From Apostichopus japonicus (lineage: Eukaryota > Echinodermata > Holothuroidea > Aspidochirotida > Stichopodidae), in contig NC_092562.1 of NCBI RefSeq assembly GCF_037975245.1, forward strand, positions 18,560,554-18,624,553: 64,000 nt of DNA, written 5' to 3'. Position numbers and translations under genes: made by a program. Of the stretch, positions 12,744-25,171 are shown in pieces (the first letter of the stretch is position 1; each line of letters begins with the position of its first letter). The notes beneath the pieces are model-generated. The model was not told the DNA's origin. It was given only the letters and a program-made list of their open reading frames with translations, and searched no databases.

Positions 12744-13210
12744 GGTAGCATACGCCCATTAAAAGCCCCATTGACTTACACACTAAATCACAAAAGTAAT
12801 GTGGTCTCTAAGTCTAGATAGAAGTTTTCACTAGCTTAACGCTACCCATCACCGGATAGCTGACGAGTTGGCCTTTCATGGCACCATCAATTTTCCGTAC
12901 CATGACCGTGAAAATTTTTTGCTATCCGAGCCGGAAGTTTTCGTCACTTGTAAACAAACCTCTTCACTCAGTGGTAAACAAATTTCCTACGCTGCTCCTG
13001 GGAAGCCTAAAGGGGTCTAAAATTGCCTCAATTGACCCAATGTTTTCACCACATGTACTTCCATTCATGCTCTTCAACATGAAAGCCACAAAAAACTAGA
13101 TTATGATTGATAACAGGTCACAAAAGATGTTCTCCTGCTGCTTTTTGGCACTTTTCCTGAAGGAGAACAATCGAGCGGATTGATATAGACTCTAATAGGA
13201 GTATGCCACC
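12744..13210. mobile_element. TTAA-target MITE, array copy 2
   Basis: Appears identical to 10476-10942; flanking TTAA on both sides. Confidence 0.8.
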
Positions 13211-15011
13211 TTAAGTGAGAGTTGAATTTTTTTTTTTTTTCCAAAATGATACTTTTCATAGTCGTCACAATATAAACCACAACAGAATTATATGCAATTA
13301 TCATTTTAGGTCCATAAAGATGTATTTTCAGAGATTTCAGTATGCACGGTGCAGTGTGTAAATACACATATGAGCAATACTGTGTAAGCAGTAACCAGGT
13401 CTATGTCTGCAACAACACTTCCAGTCACCAATTTTGATAAGCTTGACCAATTTGGGTGCATCTATGATTCTTGCAGGTATTATTGGTATCCCTGATCACA
13501 ATCCACTTGGTCTGGCTTGCCCTACCTGCAGAAACATCATCCATAGAAGGGTTAGCGGTGAGGGCTTTTTCGTCTCTGGCTCTGAAAAGTGATGAAAACT
13601 ACTTTTGTTTAGCTCAGCAGATTCCTCACAAACTGACCCACAGGACATACCCCAATGTATTCCTGAACTGTTTGGAACATGTTAAACTGATATTGTATGT
13701 CACTCCAGTGCAACTGTTAAGTTACTAAGAATAAAAGAAGAGAATTGAAGGTGTTCTTTGCCAAAACTGGATCATCGGGATTTGTAAACAACAGCCTCAC
13801 TGTAACAGTATTACAGCAGTCAAAAGGAAAGCTTACTGGAATGCTATCTAGATACACTGTTCACCTCAATAGCATATCCAGTCCATTTAAAGGTTTGTGC
13901 ATAGGTTGTTACAATGTATTAAAGACAGTTATAAGAGAAGAGAGGTGGATAGGGGGGCATATTTCATGATAAAACATTCAAATTTGTTGCTCGGCAGAGA
14001 ACAACGACGTCAAATTACCTTATTCTCCATTGGTGGCAAGCACTGGTTCCTATAGTTACTACAGTAGATCTCCCATGGAAGCATCAGGATATCTCTTTCT
14101 GCTGTCAGAGTTGTTTGGGATTTGTTGTTACCTCATCTAACCAGTTGAGTCCATTGATACCACACCCATTCAAAGTATATCGCTGTGCATGCTGAGGACT
14201 TAGCACATCAACTTTCTCTGAAATTGACAAAACAACAGAAAACTAATGAGGAGTGAATAGGCTCAAAAACCCCATGATGCACATTGGCAGAAGCAGAATA
14301 TGCATACCTTTGTGGATTATTTGCTAAATAAGACTCAAAACATTCTCTGTGCAAGGTATTAGCCCTCAGCAGCCACTCCACTTAGGATACAGACCTCATA
14401 CAACATTGTGCTACAGCTGGTGTAGACTTGGTCTAGGATACTAACGTAGCGCCATTATGAACCTGAGGCCTAGGCCTAAGCTAACAACATTAGGGGTATT
14501 TCATGCATTGAAACTGAGTTTTTGTCCTTAGTTAAACACCAGGTGCTTCCAGCTTTAGCAAAAATAACCTAAAGTATGATTACCATGTAATTTAGGTGCC
14601 CACAGATGTCAAATTTCACTGAACTTAGTCGTTCACGTCACACACACTGCAGGCTTTTTGGTCTGATTCTGAAGGATTTTGAATTTCGTGCATTTGGCAC
14701 CTACTTAGCAGATTCAAGGTAGGAATCATACTACGGAAGCTTTGGTAGGTCAAGGCTTAATGACCCAATAGTTTATTGGGGAGGAAAACTGGTTAGAAAT
14801 GCTCAGAAGGCTGTTCTAGTCTAATGTATGGACACGCACATGCTCTTTGTGGTACTTTAAGGCTGTAATACTAATTTATGCGTAAAAATCACCCAAGCGT
14901 GAAATTTTCTGACGTTTGCTTGAAAACCATTTTTACACACCATAGCAACTACTTTGATCCAAAATTGGGACTTCTAGCACTTAAAATGAAAAATTTGGCA
15001 TTTTTGCTTAA

Positions 15012-15478
15012 GGTAGCATACGCCCATTAAAAGCCCCATTGACTTACACACTAAATCACAAAAGTAATGTGGTCTCTAAGTCTAGATAGAAGTTTTCACT
15101 AGCTTAACGCTACCCATCACCGGATAGCTGACGAGTTGGCCTTTCATGGCACCATCAATTTTCCGTACCATGACCGTGAAAATTTTTTGCTATCCGAGCC
15201 GGAAGTTTTCGTCACTTGTAAACAAACCTCTTCACTCAGTGGTAAACAAATTTCCTACGCTGCTCCTGGGAAGCCTAAAGGGGTCTAAAATTGCCTCAAT
15301 TGACCCAATGTTTTCACCACATGTACTTCCATTCATGCTCTTCAACATGAAAGCCACAAAAAACTAGATTATGATTGATAACAGGTCACAAAAGATGTTC
15401 TCCTGCTGCTTTTTGGCACTTTTCCTGAAGGAGAACAATCGAGCGGATTGATATAGACTCTAATAGGAGTATGCCACC
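15012..15478. mobile_element. TTAA-target MITE, array copy 3
   Basis: Appears identical to 10476-10942; flanking TTAA on both sides. Confidence 0.8.
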
Positions 15479-17279
15479 TTAAGTGAGAGTTGAATTTTTT
15501 TTTTTTTTCCAAAATGATACTTTTCATAGTCGTCACAATATAAACCACAACAGAATTATATGCAATTATCATTTTAGGTCCATAAAGATGTATTTTCAGA
15601 GATTTCAGTATGCACGGTGCAGTGTGTAAATACACATATGAGCAATACTGTGTAAGCAGTAACCAGGTCTATGTCTGCAACAACACTTCCAGTCACCAAT
15701 TTTGATAAGCTTGACCAATTTGGGTGCATCTATGATTCTTGCAGGTATTATTGGTATCCCTGATCACAATCCACTTGGTCTGGCTTGCCCTACCTGCAGA
15801 AACATCATCCATAGAAGGGTTAGCGGTGAGGGCTTTTTCGTCTCTGGCTCTGAAAAGTGATGAAAACTACTTTTGTTTAGCTCAGCAGATTCCTCACAAA
15901 CTGACCCACAGGACATACCCCAATGTATTCCTGAACTGTTTGGAACATGTTAAACTGATATTGTATGTCACTCCAGTGCAACTGTTAAGTTACTAAGAAT
16001 AAAAGAAGAGAATTGAAGGTGTTCTTTGCCAAAACTGGATCATCGGGATTTGTAAACAACAGCCTCACTGTAACAGTATTACAGCAGTCAAAAGGAAAGC
16101 TTACTGGAATGCTATCTAGATACACTGTTCACCTCAATAGCATATCCAGTCCATTTAAAGGTTTGTGCATAGGTTGTTACAATGTATTAAAGACAGTTAT
16201 AAGAGAAGAGAGGTGGATAGGGGGGCATATTTCATGATAAAACATTCAAATTTGTTGCTCGGCAGAGAACAACGACGTCAAATTACCTTATTCTCCATTG
16301 GTGGCAAGCACTGGTTCCTATAGTTACTACAGTAGATCTCCCATGGAAGCATCAGGATATCTCTTTCTGCTGTCAGAGTTGTTTGGGATTTGTTGTTACC
16401 TCATCTAACCAGTTGAGTCCATTGATACCACACCCATTCAAAGTATATCGCTGTGCATGCTGAGGACTTAGCACATCAACTTTCTCTGAAATTGACAAAA
16501 CAACAGAAAACTAATGAGGAGTGAATAGGCTCAAAAACCCCATGATGCACATTGGCAGAAGCAGAATATGCATACCTTTGTGGATTATTTGCTAAATAAG
16601 ACTCAAAACATTCTCTGTGCAAGGTATTAGCCCTCAGCAGCCACTCCACTTAGGATACAGACCTCATACAACATTGTGCTACAGCTGGTGTAGACTTGGT
16701 CTAGGATACTAACGTAGCGCCATTATGAACCTGAGGCCTAGGCCTAAGCTAACAACATTAGGGGTATTTCATGCATTGAAACTGAGTTTTTGTCCTTAGT
16801 TAAACACCAGGTGCTTCCAGCTTTAGCAAAAATAACCTAAAGTATGATTACCATGTAATTTAGGTGCCCACAGATGTCAAATTTCACTGAACTTAGTCGT
16901 TCACGTCACACACACTGCAGGCTTTTTGGTCTGATTCTGAAGGATTTTGAATTTCGTGCATTTGGCACCTACTTAGCAGATTCAAGGTAGGAATCATACT
17001 ACGGAAGCTTTGGTAGGTCAAGGCTTAATGACCCAATAGTTTATTGGGGAGGAAAACTGGTTAGAAATGCTCAGAAGGCTGTTCTAGTCTAATGTATGGA
17101 CACGCACATGCTCTTTGTGGTACTTTAAGGCTGTAATACTAATTTATGCGTAAAAATCACCCAAGCGTGAAATTTTCTGACGTTTGCTTGAAAACCATTT
17201 TTACACACCATAGCAACTACTTTGATCCAAAATTGGGACTTCTAGCACTTAAAATGAAAAATTTGGCATTTTTGCTTAA

Positions 17280-17746
17280 GGTAGCATACGCCCATTAAAA
17301 GCCCCATTGACTTACACACTAAATCACAAAAGTAATGTGGTCTCTAAGTCTAGATAGAAGTTTTCACTAGCTTAACGCTACCCATCACCGGATAGCTGAC
17401 GAGTTGGCCTTTCATGGCACCATCAATTTTCCGTACCATGACCGTGAAAATTTTTTGCTATCCGAGCCGGAAGTTTTCGTCACTTGTAAACAAACCTCTT
17501 CACTCAGTGGTAAACAAATTTCCTACGCTGCTCCTGGGAAGCCTAAAGGGGTCTAAAATTGCCTCAATTGACCCAATGTTTTCACCACATGTACTTCCAT
17601 TCATGCTCTTCAACATGAAAGCCACAAAAAACTAGATTATGATTGATAACAGGTCACAAAAGATGTTCTCCTGCTGCTTTTTGGCACTTTTCCTGAAGGA
17701 GAACAATCGAGCGGATTGATATAGACTCTAATAGGAGTATGCCACC
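17280..17746. mobile_element. TTAA-target MITE, array copy 4 (right edge)
   Basis: Appears identical to the other three copies, but the right flank is TTAC rather than TTAA. Repeat identity with the other units stops here. Confidence 0.8.
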
Positions 17747-17959
17747 TTACGTACTAGTTGGGTGAAATCATCATGCGTAATAGGGAGAGTAGTATATTAG
17801 TACCACCCTGGAACACATCACATGACCCTCCATACATGGTACGCGCGTACGCGCTTATTTACTGTGTGATAGTTTCTCCAGATTCATTTACCTCGTTGAA
17901 ACTTGCATTAAAGAGGAGCACCAAATTTAGATGTTCACCCTTCGAACCGTAATCATACA

Positions 17960-18302
17960 CTGAAGTCGAGAGCCGCTCATACTTTCTCACGTTAGACCGT
18001 AGTGTAGTGGAATGGCGAGGTAGAATCGCCAAATTGAACGAATCCCTAGGATGAAGTTTGATTAAGATTCTACCGAGACATTACACAAACGGAGGGATTA
18101 CGTGCCCTCCCACTTATTATTAAGATTACTCACATTATCTTACAGCCCTCCCTGATATAATGTGTTCTATAGCATGACAGCCTTTAAAAACTGAAGTCGA
18201 GAGCCGCTCATACTTTCTCACGTAATCCCTCCGTTTGTGTAATGTCTCGGTAGAATCTTAATCAAACTTCATCCTAGGGATTCGTTCAATTTGGCGATTT
18301 TC
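17960..18302. repeat. Foldback with internal direct repeat
   Basis: About 18024-18105 and 18218-18302 are inverted copies of each other (a stem of roughly 80 bp, both holding CCTAGGATGAAGTTTG or its complement) around a loop of about 110 bp. A 34-bp direct repeat starting ACTGAAGTCGAGAGCCGCTC occurs near 17960 and near 18190. It lies exactly between two oppositely oriented MITE copies. Confidence 0.8.
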
Positions 18303-18324
18303 TTTTATACAACACGGATAGGAT

Positions 18325-18766
18325 GGTGGCATACTCCTATTAGAGTCTATGTCAATCCGCCCGGATGTTCTCCTTCAGGAAAAGTGCGAAAATGAAATAG
18401 GAGAACATTTCTTTTGACATGATATCAATCGGGATTTTTGGTGGCTTGCATGTTGAAGTGCATGAATGGAAGTACATGTGGGTCAGTTGAAGCAATTTTA
18501 GACCCACTTAAGGCCTCCCATGAGCAGCGTATGAAAACTGTTTACTACTGAGTGAAGAGGTTTGTTTACAAGTGACGAAAACTTCAGGCTCTGATAGCAA
18601 ACAATCTTCACGGTCATGATACGGAATATTGATGGTGCCATGAAAGGCCAACTTGTCAGCTATCCAGTGATGGGAATAGCGTTTAGCTAGTGAGAACTTC
18701 TGTCTAGACTTAGAGATGTACATTTAGTGTGAAAATCAATGGGGCTTTAAATGGTCGTATGCTACC
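18325..18766. mobile_element. Diverged MITE copy, inverted relative to the array
   Basis: Reverse-complement relative of the 467-bp MITE, clearly diverged, with matching ends GGTGGCATACTCCTATTA and ..GTATGCTACC. Flanks are not TTAA. With 17280-17746 it makes long inverted arms around 17747-18324. Confidence 0.75.
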
Positions 18767-19297
18767 AGATACATAACTGCAAATAAATTGGGATAATATT
18801 TGTAATTGAATTGTGACTCCCCGGGGATCTGGGAGATCGTGGAGGTGGGAAGTTCCGCCTTAAAGAAAGGTATGTATGTATACAGGTAACATACAGACTA
18901 AAGCTGTGAAATTGTTACCATCCAGAATGTGCCGTATTCATCCTTCAACAAGACTTCATGTAAGACAGTGGTGTAAGAGGTTTTTTTTACAACAATTAAG
19001 CGCTAAAATATACTACCTGGTGTCTACCCTCCTAACGCGTAATCTCAACATGAATCACTTGTTAGGCTAGTATTATGACCATTTTTTTTCTCTCAAAAGG
19101 TAAGCGAGCTACAGGGCCACCTAAAAGCTAGCTTAACGTAGGGATGGGTCAGAGGGGGTCTTCAGCCACCACGAGGACCGGGGTCAAGTAGGGGGCCCGG
19201 GAAATAAGGAGGGCCCTGAGAAATATCAAATGAAGAATAAGGTATTCTGAAATTCAAAATGTAAGTGTGGTTCAGGTGACACAACTGCCCACGTGGC
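18767..19297. other. Intergenic, no gene seen
   Basis: No recognised coding or repeat signal apart from a short GTATGTATGTAT stretch near 18871. Confidence 0.4.
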
Positions 19298-19751
19298 CAA
19301 GGGCGGCGGAACCGGGGGGGCACAGGGGGCACGTGCCCCCCCACTTTTCCTCAGGGTTAAAAATGTGCCCTTTTTCTACATAAAAATTGAGGTGTCTCAA
19401 GTTAGCAAGAGGCCAGGGAACCGGAATGAACACTCGGGAAGGGCCGTTTCTGGCCATCTGAGGGGTTTGTAAAACCAAAAATTTTCTTGTACGCTCCGCG
19501 CCAACCGATGGTGGCGCTCGGCTCAGATAGTCGTGCATACAACTTTGGATATTGCAGAGCTAGTATGCATATTTTCTATGAAAGGGGTGGGGGGGGGGCG
19601 TTGATGGAGTGATGTGTATACGCAAGAAAGATAATATAATAAGAGTTATAAAGGGTACTAAATATAAGGCTACATCAGTCCAATCGAATTTCTGCAAAGT
19701 GCCCTTTGATGTCTGTGCCCCCCCAGATTAAAAGTGCTTCCGCCGCCCTTG
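19298..19751. mobile_element. hAT-type MITE with perfect 8-bp target duplication
   Basis: Flanked by CACGTGGC at 19290-19297 and again at 19752-19759. Ends are inverted: CAAGGGCGGCGGAA on the left, TTCCGCCGCCCTTG on the right. An internal tract around TTGTACGCTCCGCGCCAAC recurs at 48.2, 59.0 and 60.2 kb. Eight-base duplications are the hAT signature; no transposase is present. Confidence 0.85.
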
Positions 19752-20790
19752 CACGTGGCTCGATCTGGCTCACAAGTCCTTTGCCTATAAGTGTTAATAA
19801 TGTAGCGCTACTACTGCACAAGGGGAATGAAAATAAATGCGTACACATGTGAGTTGAAAAATCTAAGGAAAATATATTCATTCAAACGGTAGTAAAATAT
19901 TCATTGTGCATTGGTACATGAAAGTAAGTATGCACATTTATAAATCGAGAAAAAACCCACAACCCGTTAGACTCCATTATTAATGGCGATAATGATATGT
20001 AAAATACACTGAATATTCACTATTTTCCCCATAATGATAACCCACTAGTTATTCTTCATAAAGACTACATCATAGCAAATAAGTGTCAAGAGAACAAGAA
20101 ATTAATCTTCAAACATACATAAATACATACACGCATACATACACACTGAGAGATGAATGAATTCTTAAAAAATATTATGCTTCCGTTAAGTTTTCAGTCA
20201 GTTCGAACAATTTCGCTATGCACTATATTACGTACTCTCAAATTACGCTTCAGAGCACTTGTACTGACAGCATTAACAGGTCCTATAACCTTTATCTGCT
20301 AGAAACCGGATTCATACTTATCATACGTCGATACAAGTGCTTTGAAGCATGACAAGAAAACTCACTATATAACAATTGTCTATAATTTCCTCCCTCATTA
20401 CTGTGAGGAAGTGAAAAGAATTCTGAGAAAAGTAAATGTTATCAAAAGTCCCATTAGGGTGGCAACGACTGTGGTACTTCGTGGCATCAACTTAAAAATA
20501 ATTTAACAGTTACAAGGGCTGGCAATATTTGTTATATGGAGATGTAACAGGTCAACACAGCAATAAGAATTCTGACTTTTAGTAACGTCACTATTTTAGT
20601 TTACGTATAGTACAGAAAGGAGTTATAAACAACCTGTAACTAAACTTTATTGTAAGAAGCCCCAATACACACCGATTCCTGTTAGTTGTAAGACAACACT
20701 ATTATAAATTTTAAAAAGGGATTACAATGGTATTGTTTTAAAATAATTTTACATATGATTTCAACGAGCTTTTATTGTTAACTCCTCCGA
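19752..20790. other. Intergenic, 3' side of first BRICHOS gene
   Basis: No coding signal recognised. AT-rich, with a short CATA-rich stretch near 20116. Confidence 0.4.
20771..20776 (-). terminator. Poly(A) signal of first BRICHOS gene
   Basis: AATAAA on the minus strand, 15 bases past the stop codon, which implies a very short 3' UTR if used. Confidence 0.5.
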
Positions 20791-21666
20791 TTAACAAACA
20801 GTAATAAAGTATGTTTCGCAATCTGTTACTATCACCCAAAGTTCACATGGTACTACTGGTTCTACATTCGCTTGTTGTCTTACTGCCGCTCGCACAATCC
20901 GTGTATCTTGGTTGTTCATTGGCTCAATCCAGAAGGATAAACTATCAATACATTGATCAGCTGCATTGATTAACTTGAGGAAACCAGCTGGTATCGGTTC
21001 TAATTGTTCTGCATACATCCTTGCATTGGAATGATTCAGTACCTACATCGAAAACAATAATTCACTTTAAAGTTATATCGATTAAAGGCAGTCGCCTGTT
21101 CAAAGGTTTAGAAACCTAAGAAATAAAAACATGTAAATACTGTCCAAATTAACATTCCTATCAGAAAACAAGATGAACAATGTATTAACTTGAAATGATA
21201 CATAGTAAAATTATTGCCTATGCAAGTTTCTAAAGTACAATTGACAATGATGAAATATTTCTGCTTTTAAGTTGACATCAACATATTGCGGTCATCTCAC
21301 AAAAGTTTTGTTTTTCCTTCAGGGAGAGGGGTATTTATTGAGATAATTCATTATCGGACTATCAAGGCATAAAGAGAAGAAAATTTAAACAATGAGTTAA
21401 ATTAGCAATTATTACAATAAATACAAATATCTTAAAGTAATCTTACGTGTTCAAATATTAATACATGACTGTAATTTATACATATCAGTTATTTAAAGGT
21501 GTTTTATTTTCTCTACTAACTTGACATTCGGGACAGTTAAAATCTGGAGATATTCGGTACTGAGATAACCCCAATCAATCTCTCTACATGTATGGGGTCT
21601 GACGGAAGATCATTAAGACATACCGTCCTCGGGAATTTCCCTAGTGGGATGTTTCAATCCACATCA

Positions 21667-21720
<54 letters not shown>

Positions 21721-21735
21721 CTATCACCTATATCA

Positions 21736-21801
<66 letters not shown>

Positions 21802-24800
21802 CAGTCAATATACATTATAGGTGAGATATTTCATCTTAACGCGTTTTGATTGGTCTCAAAGTTATTGTTTCGACAAACAAAGAAGATGAGCTTTATTAAA
21901 AATAGTTCTTTGGGGTCGCTGCATATGATGACGAATTATGACGACCAGCCTAGATCATTCGCATGAGCGAAGAGAGACCTGTGTGATAACATATATGCAT
22001 ATACCTATTTAGGAAAATGATTTTTAAAATGTTTTCCATCCTCATAATAGCAATGATCATATCATTCGAACAACCGAAAGACGAAACCAGTTACCTTCCC
22101 CCCTCCCTCCCTCCCTCCCTCTCCAACCAGCTTGGTGAGGGGAAATGCAAACACCTCCTGATGATGTTGGTTTGATTAGTCTCTGACCCAGTCTCTTGTT
22201 TTCGTAACAAAGAAATGGTGGCATATTTCTAATTTATCACTTTTTCGCGTCAGCAACAACTGGTTTAGTTTTACAAACAAACGAAGGTCGTCATCATGAA
22301 TATATCAACATCCCACCCTCTCTCACCCTAAACCTCTCTCTACCTCCACCTCTCTCTCCACCTATCTCTCTCTCGCACTCTCTCTGTCTCTCCACCCACC
22401 ACGCCCTCCTCCCTGATCCCCTCCTTAACGAAAAGGATATCTTTCTTACCTTATCGGAAGATGAATCAGCCTCTCGAAAGAAGAAGGGGAGAATATTGTC
22501 TAAATTATCCACAGACATATCTCCAGGGTAGTCTTCGAGTGGAGTGAAGTAGCAATTGTTGTTTTTCAGATCTTTAATCATGATGATGTTCTAAATCAAA
22601 AAGAGAAAGACAAAAGTAGAAATAAAGAATTCATAAAAGCTCTTGCGTTTCAGTCCTTAAAAGTAGCTGGATACCATGGAAACTCTACGCTCCCTATCCC
22701 TTCCCATGAAAAAACGCGAAATATCTGTAATAAATGCTTCAAGCTGATATTGATGCTTCAGTAGGTCTTATGGTTTGTTAAATTGTGTGGTAAGTTTGAG
22801 TCTTTAAATTTGATAATTTTGATAAAATGTTGCTACATGAAAAATTCATAATAAAAAAAAGCTATAAGTATTACCTTGTCATGGTCAAATGTGGCAGTAT
22901 ATCCGTCGTTCAAATTCTCTATGATCAGAATATTTCCCTCGACCATCATTTTTTCGTTTCTTGGAACGCCATCGAACATTTCAAAAGCCACTTCCTGTAA
23001 ACAGAATAAGACAACATTCTTGTCAGTTTTCATTCATTAATTTACACCGACGATTAATTTACGCCGAGGTAACAACTGCATACATCGACACTTAATACAT
23101 GTGCAAACAATGCACCCATTCTCCCTCACCACATCCAGTCCCACCATGAATCGTTGCCCACTCTTTTTCATCCTTCGTGCACCCTTGCCCACCCATATTC
23201 ATCCTTCTTCACCCCAAGCCCCACCCTGTCACCGTAATATTTTGATAGTAAAACTCATATCGGTTTATGGTAATAATCAATCTTTCAATCAAAATTGTAG
23301 TCTTTCATCTGTGTGAAGTTTATTTTAATATCCGAAGTATATGCATAGCTTTCCTTTACCTTTCATATTGTTTTGAACTTAATTCTCGTTAGGTTCCTTT
23401 ACTTTTACTTACCCTGATTATAACTACTTGATCTCCATCTCCCGTCGTCAAGTTGTTCACAACCTTTGGATTCTGCGCAGAAAACACTAGGTAGAACACT
23501 CCAAACGATAGCACCAACAGAGTGACAATTGTCACTGTTACGGCGATAACATAGAGTTTCGTCTTACTCGGCTGCTGATACTATATACAGTAAAAGGACA
23601 TTTAAATTATTTAATGCATTCAATTGACCTTTTATATGTATATTATACTTGCGAAATAGGCAAATCAAATCAAGCCAAATCAAAAACATCATTTATGGGA
23701 AACTAGTGGGGTCAGGATGGCGAGTGGGTAAGGTATATATACTGTATTTACAACGTGTCCCATTTCTTCATATACTATTGTTCATGAAATATCGGTCAAA
23801 CAGAAGGTATTAACATCCGTGTGTCTGTACGGTCCTAACCATGACGACCCGCCAACTTTCAAGTTCCATTTTCCAATGTCTGTAAGACTCAACGGGATTC
23901 CCTTGTTGTGGGAAGGGATCTTGATTTTGTCTTTATCTTAAATCCTAAATTATAGATGGTCAGGACAAGTACTTCGAGTTAATGCCAAGTTCATACTTAG
24001 AAGATATTTGACGAGAATTGAACCCCCAAATAAGGAGTCAAATATTTCCCAATTCATTGTAGGCTGATTTTTCTTTTCTCGAAGTTTTCTCTCACAATTT
24101 TTGGTAGGATTACCCGCAGGGTCACACATTTCTTCAATTAAATCTGATTAAGGAAGGGTTCTGGGTTGTTGTTTTTTATTGGTAGTTTAATAACTCCCTC
24201 CTTTTATTTATACTTTTTCGATTAAAAACTTTTATTGCGTCGTAAACAATCATTTTCGGTAGGATTACCCTCAGGGTCACGCACTTGTAAAATTAAATCT
24301 GATTAAAGAAGAGGTCTGGGGTTTTTTGTGGTAGTTTAATAAATCCCTCTTTTTATTTATACTTCTTCGATTAAAACTTGTATTGCGGAGTAATCTAATA
24401 GTATCAAGGATTTGAACCTGCCGCTTTTAGTGGGAATTCATAAAGCTTTCGATTCGTAAGGTTAAGAGCATCACATATGGTTCAGAAAAAGGCAAGTGCT
24501 AGTCGTTTACACACATGCATGGTATTTTACATCCATATATGACGTCAGATATATCAGACATCCAAAATAATTTCAAACTGTATGTAAACTAGTTTTACTT
24601 TCAAACCTAAACAACTGTCTTAACTTAATGAGTTACAATCAAGCTGTTTGATAACGTTGTGCCAGCCAAATGGTAGACATAAATCTCATAAGTTTTTAGT
24701 TAATTAGATTGAGACTATATACAAGTTTTAAATAAAATAATGGAGTAAAATACCGAACTTCAAGCTCTTGATTTTACAATACGTAGTTTATATATAAACG

Positions 24801-25001
24801 ACTTTAATTATACAAAACCCTCATATGTTACAGACTATTCATTAAGTAAAATTGTTGATGATAAGGAAGAGTAACGTTGATCTAATACCGAGCAGCAGAA
24901 ATAACGAAAAAGCTATTTGTTAAGCATTAACTTACCGTATATGCAGGAGGTGGGCTCATGGCCACTGGAATATCACCTTTAACTTGCATTTCTTGAGCCA
25001 T
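20791..25001 (-). CDS. Type II membrane BRICHOS-domain protein 1 (248 aa, five exons)
   Basis: Exons in transcription order are 24936-25001, 23413-23580, 22875-22994, 22450-22590 and 20791-21042; every intron is GT..AG and phase 0. Residues 1-30 form a cytoplasmic tail with PPAY at 18-21, a WW-domain-binding type of motif. Residues about 31-55 are one hydrophobic membrane span, with no cleavable signal. N65 lies in an NLT glycosylation site. The BRICHOS domain covers roughly 79-205: Asp115, Cys131 (in CYFTPL) and Cys196 fit the conserved Asp and Cys pair, as in chondromodulin- and ITM2-like proteins. The tail after R220 is beta-prone and acidic, with Cys231, Cys240 and Cys248, the place where other BRICHOS proteins carry their client peptide. 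The ATG at 25001 opens the only frame leading into the spliced protein, and a paralogue begins the same way (MAQEM). Exact function is unknown; the family is known for chaperoning beta-prone segments during secretion. Confidence 0.92.
21667..21796. repeat. (TA)n microsatellite with TATCACC interruption, intron 4
   Basis: Two long TA runs separated by a few CACCTATAT units. It lies in intron 4 of the first BRICHOS gene. A CT-rich tract at about 22095-22420 is in the same intron. Confidence 0.9.
24105..24385. repeat. Two-copy tandem duplication in intron 1
   Basis: About 24105-24245 and 24258-24385 repeat each other imperfectly. Both start AGGATTACCC, hold TTAAATCTGATTAA, and end near TTTATTTATACTT..TTCGATTAAAA. 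Confidence 0.75.
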
Positions 25002-25107
25002 CTTGATGAAACTTGCGGTCGAATTCTTGCAGAAGAACTGTAACTTTGGTGAGATGGAACGTCAGATGTCGTTTTCGAAATTGTCTTGAAGAGTCCATTT
25101 CGTGGCC

Positions 25108-25171
25108 CTTTTTATGCAAGTTTTCCCGGTCTGAACACAGTACCCTAAACCTCAAAAATGCTGCTGACGTA
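25108..25171 (-). promoter_or_regulatory. Core promoter of first BRICHOS gene: TATA plus CRE-like site
   Basis: On the minus strand a TATA box (GCATAAAAAG, 25108-25117) lies about 107-116 bases before the ATG. A CRE-like TACGTCA (25165-25171) lies about 48 bases upstream of it. The second BRICHOS gene has both elements at almost the same distances, with similar sequence around them (GATC and TTTATTTC tracts further upstream). Transcription probably starts near 25080. Confidence 0.7.

Larger units (their letters stand above)
10472..17749. repeat. Perfect 2,268-bp tandem array, three units plus a partial fourth
   Basis: Units start at 10472, 12740, 15008 and 17276, exactly 2,268 bp apart, and I saw no difference between copies; the 14-T run is the same length in all three. 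Each unit is a 467-bp MITE preceded by TTAA plus a spacer of about 1.8 kb. The array begins and ends at MITE boundaries, so its form is MITE-(spacer-MITE)x3. Open frames in the spacer (for example 11203-11460 and 11477-11701) repeat in every unit, but I do not recognise a product. One frame near 11212-11325 carries a short CPTC sequence followed by a stop. Confidence 0.95.

Noticed and set aside
17280-18766. One autonomous transposon with 0.45-kb TIRs
   Set aside because: The arms differ clearly in divergence, flanks are not matching duplications, and the core encodes no transposase; nesting of separate elements is simpler.
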